NCBI RefSeq assembly: GCF_038806765.1
Contig: NZ_CP152389.1
Coordinates: forward strand, 310,001-374,000
Reading direction: 5' to 3'
Source: Mucilaginibacter sp. CSA2-8R
GTDB lineage: Bacteria > Bacteroidota > Bacteroidia > Sphingobacteriales > Sphingobacteriaceae
DNA length: 64,000 nucleotides
Position numbers and translations under genes: made by a program. The notes below the pieces were generated by a model that was not told the origin of the DNA, did no database searches, and saw only the letters and a list, made by a program, of their open reading frames with translations. Position 1 is the first letter of the stretch. Each line of letters starts with the position of its first letter. Below are positions 36,301 to 45,020 of this stretch, piece by piece.

Positions 36301-36737
36301 ATGCTAAACGGTCCCAGGCATTTTTTAAACAAGCCACAGTGGGTACCGCAGAGCCGGGAGCTGCTATGTTTTATAATGACCAGCAACCGGACAAAATTTT
36401 TTACCAGGGCCTGGCTTGGCAAAAGTTGGGAGATACAGACAATGCGAAAGCTATATTTGAAAACCTAATTAATTACGGAGAAGCGCACGAGCACGACGAT
36501 ATTAAAATAGATTATTTTGCCGTGTCGCTGCCCAATTTGCTCATATTTGATGACGACCTGAATTTGCGTAACCAGATACATTGCCTCTATATTAAAGCAT
36601 TAGGGCTGGCTGGTTTGGGCAGAAACCAGGAAGCGTTAGCTTTATTAGAAAAAGTATTAAGTGTAGATAAAATGCACTCAGGAGCAAAAGTTCATTATGC
36701 GATGATAGCTAATCATCAGATTTCAATTACTGTGTAA
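33396..36737 (+). CDS. DUF5107 domain protein with tetratricopeptide repeats
   Basis: The 1113-residue protein has no signal peptide. The N-terminal ~410 residues are a beta-rich DUF5107 region (IYDEKHDQEYIALYIENQYL, LPRLGGRVQMAYDKIKERHF, GPWISGGIEFNWPQHHRPST) with similarity in style to aldose-epimerase-like sugar-binding folds. From about residue 470 it is TPR (YYEEALKRDDKDIRCNNALG, AEPFFRKAIETITARNPNPY, GLEHVDQAIDRNARNSKAWA, ALQYFEKAFMLNPADARVLM). DUF5107 proteins recur in Bacteroidota and Actinobacteria sugar loci, but their activity is not established. It is 17 bases after the porter gene and abuts the GH2 gene. Confidence 0.85.
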   Translation: MSNFGVNIWQEPVIIPTYGVGKPEQNPMFFEKRVYQGSSGAVYPNPVIEKIYDEKHDQEYIALYIENQYLKIMILPRLGGRVQMAYDKIKERHFIYYNQVIKPALVGLTGPWISGGIEFNWPQHHRPSTFEPVDYQIAENTDGSKTVWVNEVERMFGTKGMAGFTLHPDKAYLEIKAQLFNRTPLPQTFLWWANPAVKVNDDYQSIFPPDVNAVFDHGKRDVSDFPIATGTYYKVDYSPGTDISRYKNIPVPTSYMAINSSYDFIGGYEHDTKGGLLHVASHHVSPGKKQWTWGYGDFGQAWDRNLTDEDGPYIELMTGVFTDNQPDFSWLMPYEEKSFTQYFLPYRELGVVKNANQDILLSAEADVDKLAIKIMVTSVQQNLNINVSVGKAVLFVQNVDLVPEAIFEHILSLPAGFDVEAFTVVISNNSGSEVLKYTADAGVENEMPVAAKPALLPHEVENNEQLFLTGQHLEQYRHANYSPLPYYEEALKRDDKDIRCNNALGVWYMRKGKFVQAEPFFRKAIETITARNPNPYDGEPYYNLGLCLQYQGRLTEAYDTFYKATWSNAWKDTAYFAIAQIDVAQRKYSLGLEHVDQAIDRNARNSKAWALKITILRKLGQPEPALQVCAEALTRDRFNLNAWFEKMQLDADAGDTQNADAALQQLLTLSRGTAHNHIAYALDYAAAGCYEEAFQLLSYVDSAETSPLVHYYAALYNYKLNRQNDAAHHLEMAAEANPYLCFPNSLEDIEALQFAISHNANDGKAPYYLGNLWYDKKQYDDAINCWEKSVAIDDTFATAHRNLGIAYFNKRNNPQKALQYFEKAFMLNPADARVLMELDQLYKRLNREPQERLSFLEDNLNTVLERDDLYLERAALYNQLRDFRQAYELIMARRFHPWEGGEGKVSGQYVLSLVELAKQHIAQGDYNKAIELLTQAQIYPHSIGEGKLYGTPENDVYYWLGVATGTLNDAKRSQAFFKQATVGTAEPGAAMFYNDQQPDKIFYQGLAWQKLGDTDNAKAIFENLINYGEAHEHDDIKIDYFAVSLPNLLIFDDDLNLRNQIHCLYIKALGLAGLGRNQEALALLEKVLSVDKMHSGAKVHYAMIANHQISITV

Positions 36738-39659
36738 ATGCAAAGCAAAAAGATTGTTTTTTATATCGTTGTTTGGGGAGTATTTCTGTTACTAGCAGCA
36801 TTTAAGCCCGGCGATATTTTACCGCTGGACGGGACCTGGCTTTTTCAGATAGACCGTAATGACCAGGGTGTTACTGAAAAATGGTATCAGCGCACACTAA
36901 GTGAGCAGATTAAGCTGCCCGGCTCAATGGCTCAAAACCTGAAGGGAGATGACATTACCCTGAAAACTAAATGGACCGGCAGTATTTACGACAGTTCATT
37001 TTACTTTAACCCTCGTTTGACCAAATACCGGCAGCCGGGTAATATTAAAATACCATTCTGGCTAACACCGGCTAAGCATTATGTAGGCGCGGCATGGTAT
37101 CAAAAGGAAGTTACTGTACCTCAATCCTGGTTAGGGCAACGAATAGTCTTATTTTTAGAACGTGCCCACATCGAAACCCGGGTTTGGGTAGATGACCACG
37201 AGGCGGGCTCACAAAATAGTTTGGTAGCCCCCCATGAGTATGACTTGACGGCTTACCTTTCGCCGGGCAAGCACCGCATTTCTATACGCATTGATAACCG
37301 CATCAAAGAAATAAACGTCGGTCCTGATTCACATAGTGTAACTGATCATACCCAGGGTAACTGGAACGGTATCATCGGTAAAATGCAGTTGCAGGCCGAA
37401 GCGCCGGTTAATATAGAAGATTTGCAAGTATACCCGGATTTGAAAGCCCACGCCGCCCGAATAAAGTTGCAGGTGCAAAATGCAGGCAAAGTGCCCTTCA
37501 CTGGCGAAATCGCCATCGCTGCAAAAAGTTTTAACAGTAAAACCATCCATCAAACGCAGGTAGTTAAAACCAAGATAAGATTAACTGCCGGAGATAGTAA
37601 GTCAGTAGAAATTACCTTACCCATGGGCAGTAAAATGCAAACCTGGGATGAGTTTAACCCGGCTTTGTATCAGCTTACCGCAACCATAAGCCGACAGTCG
37701 CAAACTTTAAACAGCCGGCAAGCCGAGTTTGGTATGCGGGAGTTTACTATAAAAGGCACTGAGTTTTTAATTAACGGTCGCCCTGTGTTTTTGCGGGGTA
37801 CGGTAAACAACTGCGAGTTTCCTTTAACCGGGTACCCACCAACTAACGTGGCCGATTGGGAACGCATTTTTAAAATTGCCCGTGCACACGGCTTAAACCA
37901 CATGCGTTTCCATTCGTGGTGCCCACCGCAAGAAGCGTTTATGGCTGCCGACCGTACCGGATTCTACCTGCAGCCCGAAGGCCCAAGCTGGCCTAACCAT
38001 GGGTCATCTATCGGGCGTGGCTTCCCTATCGACAAATATTTGTACGACGAAACAAATCGCATGGCAAAATATTACGGCAACTATGCTTCTTATTGTATGC
38101 TGTCGGCGGGTAATGAGCCGGCCGGTAACCAGGTACAATACTTAAATGCCTTTGTTGATTATTGGAAAAATAAAGATAGCCGCCGGGTGTACACCGGCAT
38201 GTCGGTTGGTGGCAGTTGGCCGGTAGTACCCGAGGCGCAGTACCAGGTGCGCGGCGGCGTACGTGGCCTGGCCTGGGATAAACGCCCGGAGTCGATGTCG
38301 GATTTTAGCGAAGGTATTGCCAAATTCAACGTGCCCTTTGTGGCGCACGAGATGGGGCAGTGGTGCGTCTTTCCGGATTTTGACGAGATTAAACTCTATA
38401 CCGGCGTTTATCGGGCTAGAAATTTTGAGCTTTTTCAAGAAGATTTAAAAGACCAGGGCATGGCCGATCAGGCACATGATTTTTTAATGGCTTCGGGTAA
38501 ATTACAGGCTTTATGTTATAAAAACGAAATTGAAAAAACCTTACGCACGCCACATTATGCGGGTTTCCAGTTACTTGGTCTACAGGACTTTCCGGGCCAG
38601 GGCACGGCCTTGGTTGGTATATTGAATGCTTTCTGGAAAGAAAAGGGCTACATCAGCGCAGCGCAGTTTGCCCGTTTTTGTAATAGCACAGTGCCGCTTG
38701 CCCGGCTGCCTAAATTTGTTTATACCAATAACGAAATCCTTGCAGCAAGTATAGAGGTAGCCCATTCAGGCGCGCAGCCGCTAAAAAATACTGTGTTTAA
38801 CTGGACTTTAAAAACAGAACAAGGCAAAATCGTAGCTCAGGGCAATTTTAAAACACCGGTTATTGAAAACGGCAATGGTATACCGGTTGGTAAAATTAAA
38901 GTCCCGCTATCATCCGTTACACAAGCTAGTCGCTTAAAACTGGAGGTTAGTATACCTAATACGTCGTTTGCCAACGACTGGAATATCTGGGTTTACCCAG
39001 CATCGCCTCAGGTACCTAAAACCGACGTTTATTACGCTACCCAATTGGACGAACAGGCTAAGGCAGTTTTGGATAAAGGCGGTAAAGTATTTTTAAACAT
39101 TGCCGGTAAAGTAGTTAAAGGTAAAGAAGTGGTGATGCATTTTTTACCGGTTTTCTGGAATACGTCTTGGTTTAAAATGCGCCCGCCGCATGTTACCGGT
39201 ATGCTTATTCAAACCAAAAGTGCTGCTTTTGCTAATTTTCCGACAGAGATGCACAGTGATTTGCAGTGGTGGGAAATTGCCAATCGTGCCCAGGTCATGA
39301 ATATGGAAGATTTTCCGGTAGGGTTTAAGCCGCTGGTGCAACCTATTGATACCTGGTTTTTAAACCGGCGCCTGGGCCTGATTTATGAGGCCAGAGTAGG
39401 CAAGGGTAAAATCGTAGTGAGCAGTGCCGCTCTGAACCCCGACCTGGATGCGGACAAGCCAGCCGCCCGGCAACTGTTTAATAGCTTGATCCGGTACATG
39501 GATTCGGCTCAGTTTAATCCTGCCGGCGAGGTAAGTTTTGATGTGGTTAAAGATATTACAGTAAGCCCGTCAAAGTTCCAGTTTAATACCTATACCAAGG
39601 ATAGCCCGGACGAGTTGAAGCCAAATTCGAATCAAAATAAACCCAAAACTAATGAATAG
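36738..39659 (+). CDS. Glycoside hydrolase family 2-type enzyme
   Basis: The 973-residue protein has an N-terminal hydrophobic signal (VFYIVVWGVFLLLAAF), a sugar-binding jelly-roll (about residues 30-220, AAWYQKEVTVPQSWLGQRIV, RAHIETRVWVDDHEAGSQN), an Ig-like domain, and a TIM barrel from about 330. The acid/base glutamate is E460 in MLSAGNEPAGN and the nucleophile candidate is E538 in VAHEMGQW. It belongs to the beta-galactosidase/mannosidase/glucuronidase clan; exact specificity is not readable, but the GH35 neighbour supports galactosides. It begins directly after the DUF5107 stop codon and overlaps the GH35 gene by eight bases. Confidence 0.85.
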   Translation: MQSKKIVFYIVVWGVFLLLAAFKPGDILPLDGTWLFQIDRNDQGVTEKWYQRTLSEQIKLPGSMAQNLKGDDITLKTKWTGSIYDSSFYFNPRLTKYRQPGNIKIPFWLTPAKHYVGAAWYQKEVTVPQSWLGQRIVLFLERAHIETRVWVDDHEAGSQNSLVAPHEYDLTAYLSPGKHRISIRIDNRIKEINVGPDSHSVTDHTQGNWNGIIGKMQLQAEAPVNIEDLQVYPDLKAHAARIKLQVQNAGKVPFTGEIAIAAKSFNSKTIHQTQVVKTKIRLTAGDSKSVEITLPMGSKMQTWDEFNPALYQLTATISRQSQTLNSRQAEFGMREFTIKGTEFLINGRPVFLRGTVNNCEFPLTGYPPTNVADWERIFKIARAHGLNHMRFHSWCPPQEAFMAADRTGFYLQPEGPSWPNHGSSIGRGFPIDKYLYDETNRMAKYYGNYASYCMLSAGNEPAGNQVQYLNAFVDYWKNKDSRRVYTGMSVGGSWPVVPEAQYQVRGGVRGLAWDKRPESMSDFSEGIAKFNVPFVAHEMGQWCVFPDFDEIKLYTGVYRARNFELFQEDLKDQGMADQAHDFLMASGKLQALCYKNEIEKTLRTPHYAGFQLLGLQDFPGQGTALVGILNAFWKEKGYISAAQFARFCNSTVPLARLPKFVYTNNEILAASIEVAHSGAQPLKNTVFNWTLKTEQGKIVAQGNFKTPVIENGNGIPVGKIKVPLSSVTQASRLKLEVSIPNTSFANDWNIWVYPASPQVPKTDVYYATQLDEQAKAVLDKGGKVFLNIAGKVVKGKEVVMHFLPVFWNTSWFKMRPPHVTGMLIQTKSAAFANFPTEMHSDLQWWEIANRAQVMNMEDFPVGFKPLVQPIDTWFLNRRLGLIYEARVGKGKIVVSSAALNPDLDADKPAARQLFNSLIRYMDSAQFNPAGEVSFDVVKDITVSPSKFQFNTYTKDSPDELKPNSNQNKPKTNE

Positions 39660-42117
39660 GGCATTTTGGCTGGCAGCTTTGATATGTATTTGCATACGTG
39701 TTAACGCACAGGAAGTTTATACGGCAGATTTGAGTAAAACCCATGAACCTGTTTTAACCAATCATCTCAAACTGGGTACACATGTTGACCCTTCCGGGCA
39801 TACACTTGATGCTAACAGTTTGTACTTCATTAAAGATGGCAAGCCCTGGTATCCGGTGATGGGCGAATTTCATTTTTCACGATATGCCCGCGACCAATGG
39901 GAAGAATCGATATTGAAAATGAAAGCAGCCGGTATTGACATTATTGCTACCTACGTTTTCTGGATTTATCACGAAGAGGAAGAGGGTAAGTACAACTGGG
40001 CCGCCAACCAGGATTTACGGGCATTTGCCGAACTTTGTAAAAAGCACCAGGTATCGTTGTTGGTTCGTATTGGTCCGTGGTGCCACGGCGAAGTGCGTAA
40101 CGGCGGTTTTCCGGACTGGTTGGTGAAGCGCGTTAACCTGCGTAAAAACAATGCGGACTACCTGGCATCGGTACAAAAGTTTTACAATGCCATAGGCAAC
40201 GAGGTTAAGGGCCTGTATTTTAAAGACGGTGGGCCCATTGTTGGCGTGCAGATTGAGAATGAATTTCGTTTCAATAATCCTACTGGTTTAGAGCATATCC
40301 TTACACTGAAACAAATGGCCATCAAGGCCGGAATGGATGTGCCTTATTACACGGCAACCGGTTGGCCGGGATCCAATCAAACACAAAATGAATTGATACC
40401 CGTTTGGGGTGGGTACCCCGAAGCCCCTTGGGACAAACGTATTACCGAACTGCCCTTGTCAGAAAACTATGTGTTCAGTACCCTGCGTAATGATCCGGCC
40501 ATTGGCAGCGATCTGTTAGGCAAACACCAGGAGGATACCTCCGGTTATAAAGGTTACCGATATCCGTATGCCACGGCCGAGATGGGTGGCGGTATACAAA
40601 TTACTTACCATCGCCGCCCCATCATTGAGCCCATTGATGTTGCTGCACTGGCGTATGTAAAAATTGGGTCGGGGGCTAATTTGATGGGGTATTACATGTT
40701 TCATGGCGGCTCTAATGCTATCGGTAAATTAAGTACACTGCAAGAATCAAAGGCTACTAAGTACCCAAATGATTACCCTATCATCAGTTATGATTTTCAG
40801 GCTCCCATTGGCGAGTTTGGGCAACTGCGGCCATCGTGCAGGGTGTTTAAAGTACTTCATAGCTTTTTAAATGATTTTGGCGACAGGTTAGTGCAATACT
40901 ATCCAACGTTCGCCGAACAAAAGCCAACGGGGCCGGCTGATAGCACAACGCTGCGTTTTGCTGTGCGCTCAAAAGATAGTAGCGGGTTTGTATTTGTAAG
41001 CAACTATCAGCGCTTGTTAACGTTAAAAAATCATCCGCAAGTTCAGTTTAAATTTAAGCTGACGGATAACCAAACTTTGCGCTTTCCGGAACAGCCTGTT
41101 GCTTTGCCTTCAGGAGCAACGGCCATCTTTCCGTTTAATATGGACATAGACGGAACCAATCTCAGATATGCAACCGTGCAGCCACTTTTTAAATTAAATG
41201 GCGTTATGCCAACTTACGTGTTTTTTGCTGTTGACGGTGTTCGGCCCGAATTGATGTTTGATTCAAAAAATATAAAAGGCTTGGTATCTAACCAAGGGAA
41301 GTATACGCGTAAGACGGATAGTTATCTAATCAATCAGTTAATACCTGGTTTGAATTGCAGGCTGCAGGTTACGTCGCGAAACGGAAAGAAAATAAATGTC
41401 TTAATTTTAACGCAGCAGCAGGCGCTGGATAGCTGGAAAGGTAAGGCCTTAGGGGCGGAGCATTTGTTTATCTCTAAACAAGATTTACAATTTAATAAGG
41501 GTGAACTTAAAATGCAGAGTATTGACAATCCGCATTTTACCATATTTGCTTATCCGGTTATAAAAGGTAGGAAGCCGTCTGGTAAAACAAATTATACTGT
41601 TGCTCCTCAAGGAATGTTCAATGAGCTAACTGTCAATCTGCCGGCAGTACGGTATCCTGTTACCTATAATCCTGTGAATAATATTGAGCCCTTTTTAAAT
41701 AGAGGTGCATTATTGCCATCAGATAATCGGGCTGAGCAAGCAAATTATAATGGTCCCCAATACCAAACTAATTTAACCGCTGTTGATGGATCTGCCTACT
41801 GGCAAATTAATCTACCTAATTTAAGCGGGAAGGCCCTGCTTGAAATTGATTATAAGGGAGATACAGGCAGTGCTTATATTGGTGGAAAGCTTATTGCAGA
41901 CGATTACTATAAGGGTAAGCCCATGTTTTTAAACGCAAATAAAATTGGGATTAATTCAGGTCTTTCGAAAATTATTTTTCAGGTTATTCCTTTTAAAGGC
42001 AGTGCATCAGTGTATCTGCAAAATCAGGCAAAAGTGTTCGGAGGCACAAATCTGTCCTCGGTAAAACTGCTGCCTGTTTACGAAGCAGTGATTAAATACA
42101 GGCGTTCTTTCTTTTAA
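39652..42117 (+). CDS. Beta-galactosidase, GH35 family
   Basis: The 821-residue protein has a signal peptide (cleaved after about residue 19, INVNAQ-like region CIRVNAQEV). The GH35 barrel contains FHFSRYARDQWEESILKMKA, IGPWCHGEVRNGGFPDWL, the acid/base E204 in VQIENEF and a candidate nucleophile E310 in TAEMGGG. C-terminal beta domains follow (about residues 430-821). It removes terminal beta-linked galactose in the periplasm or at the surface. It overlaps the GH2 gene by eight bases, so the two are translationally coupled. The C-terminal third is AT-richer than the barrel. Confidence 0.88.
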   Translation: MNRAFWLAALICICIRVNAQEVYTADLSKTHEPVLTNHLKLGTHVDPSGHTLDANSLYFIKDGKPWYPVMGEFHFSRYARDQWEESILKMKAAGIDIIATYVFWIYHEEEEGKYNWAANQDLRAFAELCKKHQVSLLVRIGPWCHGEVRNGGFPDWLVKRVNLRKNNADYLASVQKFYNAIGNEVKGLYFKDGGPIVGVQIENEFRFNNPTGLEHILTLKQMAIKAGMDVPYYTATGWPGSNQTQNELIPVWGGYPEAPWDKRITELPLSENYVFSTLRNDPAIGSDLLGKHQEDTSGYKGYRYPYATAEMGGGIQITYHRRPIIEPIDVAALAYVKIGSGANLMGYYMFHGGSNAIGKLSTLQESKATKYPNDYPIISYDFQAPIGEFGQLRPSCRVFKVLHSFLNDFGDRLVQYYPTFAEQKPTGPADSTTLRFAVRSKDSSGFVFVSNYQRLLTLKNHPQVQFKFKLTDNQTLRFPEQPVALPSGATAIFPFNMDIDGTNLRYATVQPLFKLNGVMPTYVFFAVDGVRPELMFDSKNIKGLVSNQGKYTRKTDSYLINQLIPGLNCRLQVTSRNGKKINVLILTQQQALDSWKGKALGAEHLFISKQDLQFNKGELKMQSIDNPHFTIFAYPVIKGRKPSGKTNYTVAPQGMFNELTVNLPAVRYPVTYNPVNNIEPFLNRGALLPSDNRAEQANYNGPQYQTNLTAVDGSAYWQINLPNLSGKALLEIDYKGDTGSAYIGGKLIADDYYKGKPMFLNANKIGINSGLSKIIFQVIPFKGSASVYLQNQAKVFGGTNLSSVKLLPVYEAVIKYRRSFF

Positions 42118-42180
42118 AGAAAATAATATTCTGTAGTGAAATGTGTTTTGCTTTTTGGTTACTATCGGTTAATAAATTTT

Positions 42181-42207
42181 CCTAGATTTAATTTGTTAAA
42201 TCCTAGG
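42181..42207. promoter_or_regulatory. Imperfect inverted repeat over the histidine kinase promoter
   Basis: CCTAGATTTAA (42181-42191) and TTAAATCCTAGG (42196-42207) are complementary apart from one extra base, with TTTG (42192-42195) in the loop. That TTTG is also the predicted -33 box, so a bound protein would block or position polymerase. Confidence 0.5.
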
Positions 42208-42224
42208 TTTAAAATTTATTTTTG
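42192..42224 (+). promoter_or_regulatory. Promoter for the GAF-PAS histidine kinase
   Basis: TTTG at 42192-42195, 21 bases, then TATTTTTG at 42217-42224, matching the Bacteroidota consensus, 33 bases upstream of the start. Confidence 0.55.
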
Positions 42225-42256
42225 CAGGGTTAAAAACCTAAAATCGTCACTGCTTT

Positions 42257-43867
42257 ATGAAAAGTGTTTTCGGCTTCAATATCATTCCCGAAAATGATGC
42301 TGATCGTGTAAAAGCGTTAAATCGTTATCATATATTCAATACACCATCCGAGCCTTCTTTTAATAAAATTGTACAGCTGGTTAAAAGCATCTTTAAAACA
42401 TCAATTGCACATCTTTCTTTTATGGACGCGGAAAGAGAGGTTATTAAAGCCAGTATTGGTTTAGGCGACCTGATTAATGTTAATCGTGCCGAAAGTATGT
42501 GTGCTTTAACCGTGTTCAACTCTGATATTACTGTATTTGAAGATGCACTCTATGAGCCCGCATTAAAAGATCATCCATACGTACACGGGGCTTTCGGGCT
42601 TCGCTTTTATGCAGGCGCCCCTTTAAAAACGCATGATGGTTACACCATAGGTACTTTATGTATTGTTGATAAGCAGCCAAGACAATTTTCGGATAACGAC
42701 CGCGAGATACTGCAAAACCTGGCTGAGGTAGCTATGGATCAAATTGAGCTACGGCTTTCAACCCTGCGCGAAACTCAAAAGCAGATAGATACTAATGATA
42801 AGCTTAGTGCCAGCGAGCAACGCCTGCAAAGTATATTGGATACAATGTCTGAAGGCGTAGGAATTATTAACCAGGAGGGGCAGTTGGTTTACGCTAATTC
42901 TGTAGCCCAACATATTTTAGGTTTGAGTGAAAATGAAATTAAAACCCGCACCTTCTATGATCAACGATGGCACAACTTAAAAGTAGACGGCACGCCACTC
43001 CATAAGGATGAACATCCGATGGCCATTGTGTTAAGAACAGGAAAGGCTGTTTATGATTTTGAGCTGGCCATGCAACCGGATCATGGCGACCCTACTTATA
43101 TTTCAGTTAATGCTGCGCCAATTGTTGATCCGCACAGCGGAAAAATAACCGGGGGGGTAGGCACTTTTATGGACGTCACTAACCGGCGTAAACTTCAAAA
43201 ACAGAAAGAAGAGTTTATGGATATTGCCAGCCATGGGCTAAAAACACCTGTTACCAGCTTAAAAGCTTCATTGCAGATGCTGGACCGCATGAAAGATAAT
43301 CTAACTCTGGAACGGCTTAACAAATTAGTATCTCAGTCTAACAAGAGTCTTGATAAGTTAAGTAATTTGATCGGCGACCTGTTGGATGCTAACCGGTTAA
43401 GTCAGGGGCATTGGCAATTGCATTACACTGATTTTAATCTCTCGGAAGTATTTGAAGAATGTTGTAAACAAATACAAATCTCCGCAAAACACGATATCAT
43501 ATTAAAAGGTGAAATCAATATCATCGTACATGCCGACCGTCAACAAATTAATCAGGTGATGATCAATTTGGTTAATAATGCTGCCAAATATGCTGCCGAC
43601 TCCAAAGTAATTGAAATAAGTGCTGAGCGGCACGAACAATTTATTAAAATAGCTGTCAAAGATTTTGGTATAGGTATACCGCCCGAAAAAATACCGGATT
43701 TGTTTGAGCGATATTTCAGCGCAGATCATAGTGGTCCACAATTTCCCGGTCTGGGTTTGTATATCAGTAAAGAAATTGTAGAAAAGCATGGCGGCCAAAT
43801 GTATGTAGAATCTGTTTTGGGAATGGGTAGCACCTTTTGGTTCACTTTGCCATTTGATGCCAAATAA
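42257..43867 (+). CDS. Orphan sensor histidine kinase with GAF and PAS domains
   Basis: The 536-residue cytosolic protein (no transmembrane segment) has a GAF domain at about residues 20-170 (AHLSFMDAEREVIKASIGLG, GAPLKTHDGYTIGTLCIVDK), a PAS domain at about 190-310 (ILDTMSEGVGIINQEGQLVY), a HisKA helix with the phospho-acceptor H326 and a HATPase_c domain (MINLVNNAAKYAADSKVIEI, VKDFGIGIPPEKIPDLFERY, GLGLYISKEIVEKHGG). The H-box reads SHGLKTP, with glycine in place of the acidic residue after the histidine. No response regulator is adjacent. It lies between the galactoside operon and the polysaccharide cluster, so it could serve either or neither. Confidence 0.92.
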   Translation: MKSVFGFNIIPENDADRVKALNRYHIFNTPSEPSFNKIVQLVKSIFKTSIAHLSFMDAEREVIKASIGLGDLINVNRAESMCALTVFNSDITVFEDALYEPALKDHPYVHGAFGLRFYAGAPLKTHDGYTIGTLCIVDKQPRQFSDNDREILQNLAEVAMDQIELRLSTLRETQKQIDTNDKLSASEQRLQSILDTMSEGVGIINQEGQLVYANSVAQHILGLSENEIKTRTFYDQRWHNLKVDGTPLHKDEHPMAIVLRTGKAVYDFELAMQPDHGDPTYISVNAAPIVDPHSGKITGGVGTFMDVTNRRKLQKQKEEFMDIASHGLKTPVTSLKASLQMLDRMKDNLTLERLNKLVSQSNKSLDKLSNLIGDLLDANRLSQGHWQLHYTDFNLSEVFEECCKQIQISAKHDIILKGEINIIVHADRQQINQVMINLVNNAAKYAADSKVIEISAERHEQFIKIAVKDFGIGIPPEKIPDLFERYFSADHSGPQFPGLGLYISKEIVEKHGGQMYVESVLGMGSTFWFTLPFDAK

Positions 43868-44207
43868 GAGGTGCCAAATTTCATACTTTATAGCTCCGAT
43901 TAGCTCTCATTTACTGAATATTAATTCACAAAATTTATAGCAATTCACAAAATTGTGTATCTTGGCTGTTACCTAAATTACCGTCTGCTGTATTATATTG
44001 ACGTTGTTTCATATAACTTTGATAAATAAGTATAAGTATTTAAAAAAAGCATATATTTGCTCTGTTGTTATATTGTTAACACAATGCCTGTTTGGTTAAT
44101 AAATATTGAATGATTGGGCTTTTTTGTTTAGCAATTTAATATTTATATTTATCTTGCAGAGAATTTACGGATATACATTGAAATAGATTTCTATCAATTA
44201 CTTTTTA
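43868..44207. other. 340-base gene-free leader upstream of the polysaccharide cluster
   Basis: This AT-rich stretch holds no gene. It contains a 13-base direct repeat (43923-43935 and 43942-43954), an overlapping small palindrome CACAAAATTGTG (43946-43957) and a TATATTTG element (44052-44059) that matches the -7 box but has no well-spaced -33 box (nearest TTTG is 30 bases away). The first gene starts about 150 bases further on, which would leave a long leader. Confidence 0.55.
43923..43954. repeat. Direct repeat pair upstream of the polysaccharide export operon
   Basis: AATTCACAAAATT occurs at 43923-43935 and again at 43942-43954, starts 19 bases apart, close to two helical turns. A symmetrical CACAA-AA-TTGTG element overlaps the second copy. 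The placement suits a regulator binding site. Confidence 0.55.
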
Positions 44208-45008
44208 ATGAACAAGCTTAAACCGGGCAATCTCTTACTCCTCTTTTTTGTACTTTCAATTTCATTTTCGTCTTGTGTAAGTGTAAAAGATTTAAGGTAC
44301 TTTCAGGATATTTCTGATTCAACCAAGCTCAATAGTATTGCACTTCCGGCCTATCATGAGCCTAAAATTCATTCGTTTGACATTCTTTCTGTAGCTGTTC
44401 AAGCCAAAGATCCTACGCTTGTTGCAAATATTAATGCGGCAGCTGCTCCATCAGGCGCTACGGCATCATCTACCAGCGGCGGGCCAGACTTGTCTGGTTA
44501 CATGGTTGATAGTTTAGGTTACATTGAAATGCCGGTTTTAGGTTCTATCAAAGTGGGTGGTCTTACGGTAGCCCAGGCAACAGATGTAGTTAAGCTTAGG
44601 GCTCAGCAATATATTGTTGATCCCATTATAGTACTTAGAAATAAAAGCTTCCGTGTAACTGTGTTGGGCGAAGCGGTCTCGCCTGGTGTAAAGTACCTTA
44701 CTGCACCAAAAGCTAATATCCTTGATTTGCTTGGGGTTACTGGTGACTTGAATGTTGGCGCACAACGAAACAATATTTTACTTTTGCGTCACAACGACAA
44801 TAACACGCTCAGTACCATACGGCTTGATTTAACTAATACAAAAATTTTAAAATCGCAATACTTCTATCTTCAAAGTAACGATGTGATTTATGTGGAGCCT
44901 AATAAACAAAAAGCAATTGCTTCTGACGTCGTATTTACCAGGAATTTAGGTTTTGTTACCATTGGACTTTCTTTAGTTTCAACCTTTTTATTTTTATTTA
45001 GAAAATAG
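44208..45008 (+). CDS. Polysaccharide export lipoprotein (Wza-like)
   Basis: The 266-residue protein has a lipoprotein signal with lipobox cysteine C23 (LSISFSSC). A Poly_export domain follows (HSFDILSVAVQAKDPTLVAN, GYIEMPVLGSIKVGGLTVAQ, KLRAQQYIVDPIIVLRNKSF) and an SLBB-type domain (RVTVLGEAVSPGVKYLTAPK, NILDLLGVTGDLNVGAQRNN). A hydrophobic C-terminal helix (about 245-263) ends in FLFRK. Wza proteins form the outer-membrane channel for capsule or exopolysaccharide. The autokinase gene starts 12 bases later, the usual order. Confidence 0.92.
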   Translation: MNKLKPGNLLLLFFVLSISFSSCVSVKDLRYFQDISDSTKLNSIALPAYHEPKIHSFDILSVAVQAKDPTLVANINAAAAPSGATASSTSGGPDLSGYMVDSLGYIEMPVLGSIKVGGLTVAQATDVVKLRAQQYIVDPIIVLRNKSFRVTVLGEAVSPGVKYLTAPKANILDLLGVTGDLNVGAQRNNILLLRHNDNNTLSTIRLDLTNTKILKSQYFYLQSNDVIYVEPNKQKAIASDVVFTRNLGFVTIGLSLVSTFLFLFRK

Positions 45009-45020
45009 TCGTTTTTCAAC

